A DNA stretch of 64,000 nucleotides, taken from the NCBI GenBank assembly GCA_035772735.1, contig JASDFA010000016.1:153400501-153464500 (forward strand). The letters are read 5' to 3'. Made by a program: the position numbers and the translations under genes. Shown in pieces: positions 22,585 through 34,973 of the stretch. The notes under the pieces were generated by a model. It was not told where the DNA came from. It worked only from the letters and a program-made list of their open reading frames with translations, and did no database searches. Origin of the DNA: Datura wrightii (Eukaryota > Streptophyta > Magnoliopsida > Solanales > Solanaceae). How positions within the stretch are numbered: position 1 is the first letter of the stretch; each line of letters opens with the position of its first letter.

Positions 22585-22758
22585 AAGCCTCTATGTAAAT
22601 TCCTATAAGCAAGATAACTATTATGAGCATGATATCTAATGACTTAACAAAGTTGGAAACAACATGCATAACAAGCCTCTATGTAAATTCCTATAAGCAA
22701 GATAACTATTATGAGCATGATATCTAATGACTTAACAAAGTTGGAAACAACATGCATA
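22585..22758 (+). repeat. Tandem duplication of an 88-bp unit in LTR D
   Basis: AAGCCTCTATGTAAATTCC... is repeated at 22585 and 22673 with no difference that I can see over ~86 bases, so it is a recent duplication. Downstream (22900-23480) many looser copies of a 'CCTATAA-CATG--TTCT' phrase recur, so the whole tract is a decayed repeat array. Confidence 0.85.
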
Positions 22759-25439
22759 ATATCTAATAATAGAAGCCATGTTTATGTTTTTCTCAACCCA
22801 ATCAAATTAGTAGATAGCAAATAAATCCTTATAGACAAAGTTTTCTAACAGCATGTAGTTAATTAAGCATAAGAATGAGGCAATATTGACAACTAATTCA
22901 GTTACTTATAATTGACTTAATCCTATAAACATGGCGGCTTATTATCTATTCTTACATTTACAAACAAGACATGTTTTATACTATTTTAACTAGCTCTTAT
23001 AGTCAAGATTTCTATTATAAGACGGATATATCACCAATATATTCTAATAAATAAAGTCTAAGTATCTCAATATATGCGTGATGTAATGAACTCTATAATC
23101 ATGATATCTGATGCAAATCATAAATTATGAATCATCAAAAGCAGTTTTCAGGATTTGTTATTAGTTTCCTATAAACATGGTATCAAAACATCAAATAGAT
23201 AGCTATTCTGTATCAAAGTTATTGGATTATTAAACAATACAATATCTAGTCTTTTCTATATTTAAAGCATGGTTTCTTAGTGAAGACAATTGCACGCATT
23301 ATTCCTATAAGCGTAATTTCGACAAGAATCCTATAGGCATGCTTTCTAAATATTAATATCCCTATTGACATGTTATCTAACAAGCATAGGATGAATTAAT
23401 TAAATTCTTATAGGCGTGATTTCTATATCTATATTTGTATTAATCCTATAAACGTGCTTTCTATCTGATATTATATTTATGTAACAGAAAATAGTAAGAG
23501 CAGACTAAACCCCACTCCCATAAACCCCTTTCTACTATCATTATTGTTTATTTACATTATTACATACTGACAAAAATAGAATAACTAAAGAAATAAGTAA
23601 GTACATCACAATGCATAAAATAAACTAAATTGACTAAGTTTATAGTCCCTCCGGTCCAGCAACTTGTCCTCTCCATTCAAGGAAAAACCCGTTAAACAAA
23701 ATAATGTCGCGACTATACTCGTACGAGTATTTAAGTTTAATTACTTAGTCAAACATGCACCGTTAGATAAAATCTCAGACATATATATGACAAAGTAAAA
23801 ATATCAAATAACACAGAACATACATTAGTTAAACAGGACATTAAAATATACTGACCAGTTTATAATAACTATGGCGAAGCAGCAAATACCAAACGACAAA
23901 TGTCAAACAGCAAGTACCGATAGACTCTAAAGATTTTTTCAAAACTAAGACCCTAAACCTCAACACATCAAGATCACAAGAACCTCAAGGGTTCCGAGCA
24001 ATGCTTGTGTCAAAGTGGGTTAAGGGAATTATAGGAAATAGGGCAAATAGCAAAGAAGTATTAAGAGTAAAGTGTCTTTCAATTTTTTTTTACAATGTTC
24101 GACCGACCCCTAATGAAGATAAAGGGGGTGGCTTTTATAGTAGAGAGAGCCAACAATCAATTAGAGAAATGAAAGGGGAAGAAAATAATTAGAGAATCAA
24201 TCAAGAAAAAAATAAGGAAAGGAAAATAAATTATAAAATCCTTTCCCGAAGTAAATTCCCTCTTACTATAATTAATACAAATCAATTGTCAGAAAAGGAA
24301 AACATATGCTTAAATAAAATAAATGAATAAGTCACGCAAATTAATCCTTTAACAGAATATGCAAAGAAATGCATTAATCAAGATTTCCCACAATAGAACT
24401 AACTAATTTGGTATGAAACTAATCAAAGGATAAGAGGGAATCAAAAAAATCAATCCAAGGAATTCTTTTTCTTAATTAGGGCAGCAAACAAATCAAGAGC
24501 ACTTATATACTAACCAAATAACAGAATGATTACGTAAGTTTAGGAAAAGGAAGGGAATGAGAATATTCAGATAATTCGAGGTAATATAACTAGATATGTC
24601 AAAACGTAAACAAATATTAAGGTTGTCTTTATTAAAGGAAGAATTTAAAATAAAGGTGTAAGAGTAACTTGTTTTTCTTTAAAACTTGACGAATATCGAT
24701 AGGTAAGGTAAACCAAAATTACCATAGATAAACAAATATAAAATTGTCACGTGGATTTTAAATTAACATGTACTATCAAAGTATTCTCATTTTCATATTT
24801 TGACAAGTAATAGGTTGTCCGGGATCAAGAATCCAGCAAAGTAGTGGAGCAAAACATTATCATATATTCATTCTATGTTATAGCATCATACAAACACATT
24901 TTTTCCAGTTTACCAAAAAGAATACGATAACCGAAACTAAATCAGATACAACAGAGTTTAGTGTTAGAGCATGATATATAAATACAAAAGTGAACAGGAA
25001 TTGAATAACAAAGCTCTTCTGAATCCAAGTTCAAGAAATGAGGGCTCAAACAGAATAATACAAAGCATATCAATTTGCCGAGTAATATCAAAAATGTCAA
25101 ACAGATAACAAGAGAGAATAAAAGACGGTGATAGACACACACACAAAAAGACAGAGAATCAAATAACAGATTTTCATCAATTTAGAATCAAAACTTAGGT
25201 GCAGAAAATTCGAAGATTATAAATCTTAGGGCTTTCACATATGAGAAATCCCGTATCAACAAGCGATAATCAGAAAAAGACAAGCAAAATATCAATAACC
25301 AGTTTGCGCGAATCTCAGGTATAAGACTTTAACGTGCAAAGAATCAGAGGATGGAATAAACTAATAATAATCAAATATTACTAGCCATACAGAGATGGGT
25401 TTGTAAGAATCTATCATAAGACCGGTCGAAACCTCGGAC

Positions 25440-26160
25440 CTCAAAAGGAAATGATACTAGCGGCTGTTCTCTGGAGAGAAGAAAGATGAAGAGGGGAAAG
25501 CCAATGTGTTGGGTGTTGTCGGTTTGACGGAGAGAGGGTTTAGAGGTGAGGGTTGGTGGTGTTGTTTTGGTCGGAGATGGAGATGTGACTGATGGTGGTT
25601 TGCAGTGAAGAGGGGCAGAGGAAGAGAGGGAAAACATGAGGGAAGAAGAGGAGAAAGAGAGGATAGGAGCGGGTGTGGTGTTTCTTTTCGCCGATTGTCG
25701 CTGGTGTGACAGTGAGGGAGAGTGAGGCTGGTTATGGCGGCGATGTGAGAAACGGAGCAGGGGGAAAATGAGGGTGAGGGGTCGAGGTGTTCGCCGGAAA
25801 AATGGGGAGAAGGGAGAAAGGGTGTGCGGTGCTGTGGTTCGCCGGTGGTTTTCGTCGGCAGTGGTGAAAAGGAGGGTATGCAGCGGTTGTTTTGGATGAA
25901 GGGGAAGATGGAGATGGAGCGATGAAGAGGGCTGGCGGCCGGCAGTGTTGTTTTGCCGGTGTTTTTTGTGGTTTTCGCCGGTTGGTGGTTGTGCGACGGG
26001 AGAAGGCGCGGGTCGTCGGAGAAGACGAGGGAGAGAGGATGCGGGGGCTGTGCGGCAGGTGGTTTCTGGTCGGGAGAGGGAGGAGTCGGTGGCTGGTGCG
26101 ACGATGAGGGAGAGGGGAGAGGGTAGGTGCGGCGGCTGAGGTTAAGAGAAGGGAAAAATG
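25440..26160 (+). repeat. Purine- and G-rich, gene-like block in LTR D
   Basis: The plus strand is almost all A/G with GGCGG and GCCGGTG words (for example TTCGCCGG at 25790), in contrast to A/T-rich flanks. Open frames on both strands (25371-25637 minus, Ser/Pro/Thr-rich; 25892-26107 plus, Arg/Gly-rich) follow from this composition and show no domain. In long plant LTRs such blocks often lie in the transcribed leader; here that is inference. Confidence 0.5.
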
Positions 26161-29100
26161 AAGTGAATGTTAGGGTTTTGGGGTAGGCGAGTAATTAAAA
26201 ATAGGAAAATAGGCTAGGGTTAATCTTAGCCGTTGGATTAGATTAGATGAACGGCTAGGATTAAAAGTTATACTAGATGGGTCGGGTCGCGGGTTAATCG
26301 GGTCGTTCGGATGGGTTATTGGGTTAGAAATTAATTTAGGCTGAAATTGAATTTAAATAATAGCCAAAATTGATCAAAAGTGGCTAAAATTGACATAAAT
26401 TGAATAGAAAGTGGCCAGATTTGAAACAAATTGGATGAAATTGAATAAAAAATGTCTATAATTTAAATAAATTGAATGAAATTGAATTTAGTTGCTATTA
26501 AATTAATAAATATACTACACTTTTAAATAATTTAATAAGTAGATAATAAAGTAACATAAATTATCACATAAATATTATTATTAATATAAATAAATCCTAA
26601 ATTTAAGTATACTTGTGTAAATATCATATAATTAAATTATTATATTTATAAATAATTTAATGACTAGAAAATAAAATTAAGTTATCAAATATTATAAAAA
26701 TAATATTATTAACATAAATAATTTATAAATTTGATTAATAATATTAGTCAAATAAATTTGTAAAGTTTAGTAAAATTATGTAAATAGAATGTATATTTCA
26801 AGATAAGGGCGCATATTAAAACGAAATACATTATATACGGCGTAATTATTTAATATCAAAACTTAAAATTAATATAAGTCATATATATGTAACTTGAAAT
26901 AATTTTCACAACATTATGATAATAAATTATTTTATAAATATAAAAGTAAGTCAAATATTTGCGTAAAATAAATAAATAAATAAATAAATATATATATATA
27001 AGCAGCATATAAAGGCGTAGGGAGGTCAAAATTGCGTGTCAACAATTTATTTGTGAGCTGTAACGACCCGTTGTCACCGGTCGTTGTTTGGATGCCTAGG
27101 ATTCCCAGTGTAGATGACGGATCGAGACCACGACCCATTGGAAGGAACCACGAGTCCTGGTGAGGCCCGTGGTAGCAGGTTCAGATTTTTTATGATAAGC
27201 AAACGACGGACGATGTAACGGATCATTATTTCAGAGGACGAATCATCCTGTCCGTCCGTTGGTTGATTTCGAAGTAATCCTTCAGTAGTGTATACGATGG
27301 GGGTCATGACGGGTCGTTGTTTGTTCCAACGACCCGTTAGAGTCGTCCTTTGGTTCCATCCGGCCAGATTCCAAGACAGGTTCATTCAAGGGTAATTTCA
27401 ACTTTTTCACGATATGAGGCCCTAAACTACGTCGTTTTGACTTGAAAAAGCTGGGTTTTAAAGAAAATGACCTATTTTAAACTCTCATTCATGCATGCAA
27501 GGATATTAAAAGGTGATCTAAGGGAATTTTAAGTTTTTCTCTTCAGTTCTTCCAATTTCATTCTTGGGCTTCTAAGGAGAGTTAAGATTTGATAATCCCA
27601 GGTATGTAAGGTCATCAATGGGTGAATTCTTCCACACCCATGCTCTTACTCTATGATTTTACTTAAAAATTTATCAAAAACTCATGGGGTTTTGTAATTT
27701 ATTTATAAAAATTAAATGATCTAATTATGGGCTTTGTGATTTTGAAATATCATCATAATTTATGGATTTTGAGATTTAAATTGATTATAATATTGTTGAT
27801 TTTGATTTTCTAAGCGATTAATCTTAATTATGCATGCCCCATGATAAATTGATGTATGATCTATTTTTTCAATGATGTTCTTTACAAGCCTAGCATGAAT
27901 TATATTTTAAATTATGAATTTATTATGTTATCCATTATGATTTTTATGAAAATTAAGTTATATACATGATCTACAAGTATGTATGAGTCTTATAAATCAT
28001 GAATGATGTTTTTGGCCGACTCATGGGCCTCATGTCATGGCTAGTTCACATATGTTCAAGCATGTTTACGATTATCATGATTTAACTAGCCCATGAACTC
28101 ATGTATGTATTTTTATGAGCAATATATATATTTTGAGAGTAGTATCAAACACCGAGTAGGTTTGGGGACTCAGGTTAAGCCTCAGATCTCATGAATTACG
28201 TGCCACCGTAGATATGTCAGGACCCCTTTCATGTTAGTCCTGGCCCAAATGACCCTTTTCATGGTGATATCACACTTTCATGATTCTAACCCTTGGCAAG
28301 GTACGAACACTCTCTCGACTAAGGTTACAAGTCGGGTTTCATGTATGCTCATATGGTGTATGTCGGTTAAGAGAATCTCCCACTGTTTCTCATGATTTAT
28401 GCATGCTATGATTATGTATGTTGGCTCAAGTCATGTTAAGTAAAACTCTTCTATTATGATTTTGATTATGTTTATGTTATGAATATTTTGAAAATCTTGA
28501 GCCGTATGATATATTATTATGATTTACGATACGAGCATAATGTCCTACTCTTATGATCATTTATGAATTTCTTATATGTTTTAAATATCCATTTTACTTA
28601 CCTTGCATATTCAGTACATTCCATATACTGACTGCATACTTTCTATGTTGTATCGTTTCATGATACAAGTCCAGTTCTTAGGCTCATCCTCACCCATAGA
28701 TAGTTTCATATTTGCTCTCAGCGCTTGGTAAGTCCTCATGTTTCGAGGGCTGTATGTTCATACTCTATGTTGTTCTTTCAGTTTTTAGATGTTGGATTAG
28801 TTGAAAATTTATCCCATCAATCCGTCCTTCATGTTTAGAGGCTGCAAGTTGTATTCAGCCGTATTGTATGAGTCTTGTACTGATTTTCACATTTGGCTAC
28901 GTTATGATTCCATTCTTATATGATAAGTATTTCTCTCATGTGATTGGATTAGATGTATGCTCATGTCATGGGTCAACATGGAGTCTCTCGGGGCTCTTTG
29001 TCCCGTGTCTACGATCCGGGTGTACGTTTGGGTCGTGACAAAAAGATGTAGAGAACTTTAGAGATATTGAAGAAACTTCAAAAATGAAAGAAATGCAGAA

Positions 29101-29294
29101 ATTCTAGAAAACATAAAATTTTGTATGGAACACAACTTAGACAAAATAATTTAATCTACAAATGAATACAGTGCAAGAACACTTACAAAAGTAGCTTCAG
29201 TTTTCTCATTTACCCAACTTTTATCACTTTTCTTGCGATGAGTGCGGAAGTAAAATTCTGAAATTGAAGAATCTTTTCCAGTAGATTCTTTCTA

Positions 29295-29734
29295 TAATCA
29301 AAGGAAGATATTTATGTTATTAGCGCTGAATATGATATTATTTTCGTGAAAGAAATATATTTATAAAGATTTGCGCATAGCTAAGATAGCATGTTATCTT
29401 TAACTCAACGTGCCAATGTTTCTATATGTTGTGGTGGAATCTCTTGTTCAGTTATTAATTTAAAACATCAACAATGATGAATTTTCATGTAAACATCAAT
29501 CAAAAGAAAGAATTGTGCGAGACAATCATACCCTATTTTTGGGGTTGTATGCTCTATCCATACAGTTTTACCTACTAGTCAGATCTTGTTCCGTAGATGT
29601 TGTATGTGCTGAGTTATATTGTTAAGTTTGGTGGTATTATTTGTAATAGTGTATGATGCTACTACAACAATAATATACTCAGGTAATTTCACAAGTGAGG
29701 TCTGGATATTACCATTCTTATATAGATCACTCGA
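29295..29734 (-). other. Intron between Transposase_24 exons 3 and 4
   Basis: A/T-rich, no coding signal. Bounded by the exon 4 acceptor and the end of the LHTGG-containing exon. Confidence 0.5.
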
Positions 29735-30450
29735 TGAGGTATACAACCACCTGTATGAAGTGATGCACTAGCATTTGAATCACGATTCTTTTTATTTTGT
29801 TCAGACTTTATCTTGAATGCAGGAGACTCCCAATGCTCCTTCATCTCCTTGAATACATCATCCTGCATCCAATGTGGCTTCACAGTCAGTTTTTTCTAAC
29901 ATCTTGAAAAAGTTGGGTCATCCTTCCAACTGCTCTTTTCTGAAAATTGTGCTATATAGCATCATTATACTGAGGGAACCATCTAAATTTCTTTCGCATA
30001 TATCAAATGAAAATCACATTAATCATACAATCACACACCACATGTATTTGAACATGAACCATAATTTAAAATTTTCTTTACCTTGAATTCCTCAAACCAC
30101 ATTTTGTGAGTAGATTCTGGAAACTTCTTCCATGAAGGTCTAGCCAACTCAAGTTTACTATGAATGCAACTAGTGATACCCTCAATAACTGGCTTGTGAG
30201 GATTAAACCTACATGTAATATAGTAGTTATCAAACATATACACAGATAAATAATTCACCTATGCATATGCATTATTACAAGTTAGTCCTATTACCCATCC
30301 TCTTTAGGTACAATCCATATTTGATGATCATCGTCTGCATTACCAACGGTACTACATGAGGTAGCTGGAGTCATATTGGTCGGTGGTGACATCAATGGTT
30401 CAGATTCTTGATTTATAGGTTGAGACTAATTAGATTGAGGTTGAGGTTGG

Positions 30451-30700
30451 GATCGATTGACCTCAATACTAGGTTGAGGCAAAGAAGGCTCATTTACATG
30501 AAGTGGACCGGTATGAGAATAGATGGGTCGTGATGGAATTATGGGAGGCATAAAAATTCAGTATTATGAGAATGTTATCGATTGACTTCAAGATTAGGTT
30601 GATGCAAGAAAGACTCGTTGACATGAAGTGGACCGGTATGAGATGAAAGGGGTCGTGATTGAATTATGGTAGACAATTGAACTATTTGTCGCTCTATTGC
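30451..30700 (-). repeat. Tandem duplication of ~125 bp in CACTA exon 1
   Basis: The phrase ATCGATTGAC-TCAA-A-TAGGTTGA-GCAA, ending in the shared ATGAAGTGGACCGGTATGAGA, occurs from 30451 and again from 30576 with scattered differences. The unit is not a multiple of three, so it shifts the reading frame of the exon. Confidence 0.8.
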
Positions 30701-31274
30701 ACGTGTCTTTATTTTACTTGATTTTCCTCCTTTACCATTAGATTGTCCATCTCTTTTAGATCCTATACCTGACATCTGCAAAAAAACAAAGAACAATAAA
30801 ATAATGTATTAGTGATGTAATCAATGAATAATACATGAATAAATATAGTGACAAGTATTTTGACTGACCATGATTTAGATATTAAAGTGGTCTTGGGACA
30901 GAACTGGCGACTTTTATTAACTTTATCTACTCATTTGCTATGTCCCTTATTTTGTTGATTTTTAAGCTTAAGAAGGCACTACTAGTCTCCAACTTACAGA
31001 TGATAACTTTGGGCACATAATATAGTGCACAACCAACTTCCAGTAGTTGAAAAGAATTCAGACTACACTAACTTGGACAAACTCAAGAAAAAGTAACGCA
31101 AGAATATTTTTGTTCAACTTAACAAATAACAGATAACAGATTACAGAATATAAAAGTTCACAGATCAAAAAAGATACGAGTACTTGGTAAAGGGACTTAG
31201 TAATATAAAAATCACAATATAATAAATCAAATATAGTATTGTAAATAAAAAAACAAATCAACAAACTAATATTC

Positions 31275-34200
31275 TCAATCATCCTCATCTTCCTCTTCAT
31301 CTTCTTCTTGGGTTTGAAAGTGATCTTGTGAATCATTACTATTAAAAAAATCATCCTCTTCACTTGCTGCCTCTTCCATATCTTCCTCTTCTTCACTTGT
31401 TGCATCCTCATCTTCCTTTTCGATTAAATCAAGTCCATTTTCATTGATAATGAGTTGAAAACAACTTTCATCAATCTCTTCACCGACAACTTGGTCATCT
31501 CGTAAGCAATCAATTGGATCATCCTCTATACTTTGCACTAATATGTGATTGCTCCTCTTGGTAAGCAACTTCCAAATTATATCTTGTATCCACTGCTCCC
31601 CTTGGCTTCGTCTTTATAATCACCCACCAATCAGCCATGTCTCCTTTTCTTTCAGGATGATTTGCATAATAAACTTAAGTTGACATTTGGGGAAAAATGA
31701 AAGGGTAAAATTTAGAATATCTTCCCCTTTTTAGAACCTTGATAATACTAGCTATCAACTTTCATGCCATATTTAGAGGGATCAAACCAATCACAATAAA
31801 ATAAAACTAACTTCATAAATGATGCATTGGCCATTCTAATTCAATAATCTCCTTAAGAACAACATAATATTCACTTATTGTACCATCTTGTCCAGTGCCA
31901 CTAACACACACCCCACTAGTTATATGTACTTCTTCCTTCACCCCAAGAAGAAATGTGAAATTTGTATCCATTCACGAAATAAACAGGCCAAGACTCTGCT
32001 TGTCTTAATGGTCTCATTGCTAAGATTTGCAAATATGGATTCTGCAACATCTCTTGTGGATTACTATTCACCCATCAAATAGTGAAAACATATTAGATAT
32101 ACATTTTAAGTGATATATTCTTTAGTCACAACTGGTTATATTAAATCTTATATAATCTTTGAACCATAGTGGAAAGTCAACTACAATTTGCTTATCAATG
32201 ACATCATCAACGAGGTCATTGTAAGCATCTCTCAAGGCTTGCTCGTACAAGCTGAACTCATTTACATTAGTATATTAGTTTCAACCTAAATATAATTAAC
32301 CTTGTCTTCTTAATCAAATGAACTTCATGGTTGAAACTTACTTGGGAAAAGGTTTAACCTCATCACAATTTATAAGAACATGCAATTGTGTTGCAACTTC
32401 TTTATCATCTAGCCATTGGATATTATCATCCTTCTTTCTGTAAGTTCGATCAGTAGGATCAAAGACTGATAGAGTTGGTTGAGTTGCATTTTTTCGATTA
32501 CATCATCATTACGACCAACTCTATTGTTGTTAGATAGGACACGAGATCCAAAATAATGGGAAGCAAAGTATGAGATTTCTTGAGCAAAATATGCTTGACA
32601 AATAGATCCTTCAACTCTGGATTTATTTTTGATAGTCTTCTTAACTTTGTTTAGGATCCTACAATCATTTTAGATAATAAACTATTGGAATAAAAAATTT
32701 TCACTTCTCATATGGATACATCCATCGATATTGAACTGGCCCACAAACCCTTGCTTTATAAAGAAAATGAATTGGTAAGTGCTCCATCGAATCAAAAAGA
32801 CCAGGTGGAAATATCCTTGCAACTTACACAAGATTACAGAAATATTTTGCTCCATTTGCTTTAAATGATCCTCCCATAATACTGTTGAGCACAAGTCTTT
32901 AAAAAATAAACTGGATTCAGTTAATGGCTTCCTTTTTTTTTTAGCAGTGCACTAAAAGCAAGTGGAATAAGACATTGCATAAAAATATGACAGTCATGAT
33001 TTTTCATCTCAAATAACTATAAATGTTTCATATCAGCACATCTGCCCAAATTGGAAGCATATCCATCAGGCATCTCTAGCTCATCAACCCATTGGCATAT
33101 GTCTTTCTTTTGGTCATCATTTAAGGTAAACTTTGCTTTGGGTTTAATCCAACTCCCATTACCATCCAGTTGCAATTGTAAATCATTTTGACGGTAATAT
33201 TCTTTCAAGTCTAGTTTTGCCTTCTCATTATCCTTAGTTCTCTCTCTATTGTCCATGACAGCTTGAAAAATATTGTCAAAGACGTTCTTCTCTATATGCA
33301 TTACATCAAGATTATGGCAAACTAGATTGGTCTTCCAATATGGCAAATCCCAAAAAATACTTTTGTTTGATCTAATTATGCAATTTCCGTTACCATAGAA
33401 GTTGCGTGGACCAGATTCACTGATCTTAGGAAATCCTCTAACTTTTTCCCACACCTGATCTCCTGTTAACCTAGGAGGAGGTCTAGAGTTCTCCTCAAAG
33501 AATTCTTGTTTCTTCTGAATTCATGATTGAGAGGCAAGAATTGGCGGTTACGATCAAACCAACTAACTTTTCTTCCATTTTTCAAACTGAAAGCTTTTGA
33601 TTATTCAATGCAAACTGGGCATACTAATTTACCCGCTCTACTCCACCTTGATAGCATGCCATACGCAGGAAATCATTAATTGTCCACATCAATGTTGATG
33701 GCATGAGAAAATTTTGCTTCTTCGATACGTCATAAGTTAGTGCACCATCCTTCCATAATTGTTGCAACTCATCTATTAACGGTTGAAGATAGACATCAAT
33801 TTTCATCTTGGGATTATGAGAACCTGGAATGATCAATGTTAAGAACATATATGGCGCAGTCATACAGATATCAGGAGGAAGATTATAGAGAGTAACAATC
33901 ACCTGCCAACAAGAGTATGGTGATGCTGACTGGCTATATGGAGTAAAACCATCAGAACAAAGACCGAGCCTAACATTTCTAGGCTCTACAGAAAAGTCCG
34001 GATAGGTTCGATCAAAGTGTTTCCATGCTTCTCCATTCGAAGGGTGGCATAACACACCTTCCTCCCTTCGATTTTCATAGTGCCACCTCATGTGCTCTAC
34101 AGATCTCATCGAAGAATATAGTCGTTGAAGCCTAGGAATAAGTGGCAAGTAATGCATTGTCTTGCATGGAACCTTTTTGTTACCCTTCTTGCTCACACAT

Positions 34201-34973
34201 TCTTTATAGCGAGGTATTTTACAAAACTTACATTTTGTCATCTCTTTATCAGCCTTGTAATACAACATACATCCATTAACACAACAATTAATTTTTTGAC
34301 TAGTTGGATCAAGCCCTGACATTAGCTTCTTCGCTCGGTAATAATCAAAAGGTATCTATTATCTGAATGACTTGTATCCTCCATTAATTGTGTCATTGCA
34401 TTAAAACAACCATGGGACATATTATATTCAGATTTGATACTCATCATTCTAACAGCCACATACAACTCTGAATATTTACAACCAGGCCATAAGGGTTCCT
34501 GAGCTGAATTCAAAATTTTGTAAAATCCGATAGCACCCATATTTGGAGACTCTTCTACATTAGGTTCAACTTGATGCCTAAATTCTACACCAGTAGTATC
34601 ATAAATCATAACTTGATATCTATTTATGTGTTCATAATCTTCCTCTAAAATGTTTCTTTGAGTGCTTAAAGGCATGTCAAAGCTACACCGTTGATGACTA
34701 CTTGAAGCATCTAAATAGACATGTTTATTCAAATTAATTGAAGGTGTTTCTTCTCCGTGTGATGTCCAATTCCAATATCTTAATGTGAACCCTTTTTGAA
34801 AAACATGCACATTAACTTCATCGTGTGCCAAGTGTTTCCTATTTTTACAACACTTACAAGGACACCTTATGACTTTTTCAGACAAGTACTTCTGTTGACT
34901 TTTTCATCTGTGTATCCCGCTCGATCAGAAGAACTCTATTTACCATCCATTTTCCATGCTCGGGAATGTTCAT
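31275..34973 (-). pseudogene. CACTA TNP2-type transposase gene, frameshifted
   Basis: Minus-strand order of domains matches plant TNP2/TNPD proteins. Start MNIPEHGKWM at 34973. Next comes a transposase-associated Cys-rich domain (VIRCPCKCCKN, ~34870), then Transposase_21 (34322-33624: INCCVNGCMLYY, CKFC, RYKECVSKKG, MRWHYENR, LCSDGFTPY, NLPPDICM). The following segment (33454-33017) has RRNKN just upstream and ESGPRNF, SIFWDLPYWKTN and NLDVMHIEKNVFDN. DUF4218 remnants follow (~33010-32670: NHDCHIFM, QYYGRI), then DUF4216 remnants (~31900-31600: VLKEIIEL, WWVIIKTKPRGAVD) and an acidic tail ending at 31275. Frameshifts occur near 34900, 34325 and 33600 and many stops lie in the last third. The protein would cut at the CACTA ends; this copy cannot. 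Confidence 0.88.

Larger units (their letters stand above)
21692..27044 (+). mobile_element. Element D: 5.35-kb solo LTR, probably Ogre/Tat-like
   Basis: Starts TGTCGCGCCCC and ends CGTGTCAACA, flanked by ATTTG (21687-21691) and ATTTA (27045-27049), a 4-of-5 target duplication. B's 5' LTR, which reads uninterrupted here, shows it is an insertion. The beginning (GAGTCGCCACC, GGTGCGTTAGGGCACC, then CGCCTACGTATCCC) and great length resemble Ogre/Tat LTRs; this is from memory. No gag, pol or primer site is present. It contains an 88-bp tandem duplication, a purine/G-rich block (25440-26160) and an A/T-rich end with an (AAAT)n run near 26965. Confidence 0.65.
15575..29040 (+). mobile_element. Element B: internally deleted Ty3/gypsy chromovirus carrying two later insertions
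   Basis: Bracketed by a perfect target duplication AAAAG. The 5' LTR (15575-19294) and 3' LTR (21421-29040) are each ~2.27 kb once solo LTRs C and D are removed. The internal region is only ~2.1 kb: gag N-terminus joined directly to integrase and chromodomain, with zinc knuckle, protease, RT and RNase H deleted. It lies on the opposite strand from A and E but belongs to the same broad LTR type (TGTAATACCCC...GGGTCGTGACA). It could only have been mobilised with proteins supplied by another copy, if the deletion preceded insertion. Confidence 0.92.
21421..29040 (+). repeat. 3' LTR of element B, split by solo LTR D
   Basis: LTR text runs 21421-21691, is interrupted by D, then resumes at 27045 and ends GGGTCGTGACA at 29040, next to the AAAAG duplication. 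The insertion of D falls inside the CpG-word patch, within ...AACGGGTCTATCAACGA. The second part (27050-29040) is a clean counterpart of 15840-19294 without C. Confidence 0.9.
29192..30775 (-). pseudogene. CACTA Transposase_24-type gene, upstream exons
   Basis: Four exons can be inferred on the minus strand. Exon 1 starts at ATG 30775 (MSGIGSKRDGQS), directly after a TTTTTTTGCAG acceptor, so a 5' UTR intron is likely; it is a Ser/Asn-rich leader broken by a 125-bp tandem duplication. Exon 2 (~30083-30209): NPHKPVIEGI, ELARPSWKKFPES, MWFEEFK, ending at a GTAAAG donor. Exon 3 (~29735-29940): KPHWMQDDVF, then NASASLHTGGCIPH. Exon 4 (29192-29294): STGKDSSISEF, KSWVNEKTEATF, between a TTATAG acceptor and a GTAAGTG donor. 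The motif order (W-K, W-F-E-E-F, LHTGG, T-H-K, WVNEKTEAT) is that of plant Transposase_24. The last exon is at 6010-6487. Confidence 0.75.

Noticed and set aside
25371..26139. Ser/Pro-rich and Arg/Gly-rich open frames in LTR D
   Set aside because: Overlapping frames on both strands of a purine-rich block, with no start context, splice sites or domain.
31058..31411. 117-codon Lys/Arg/Met-rich frame
   Set aside because: It is a shifted reading of the acidic tail of the TNP2-type gene.
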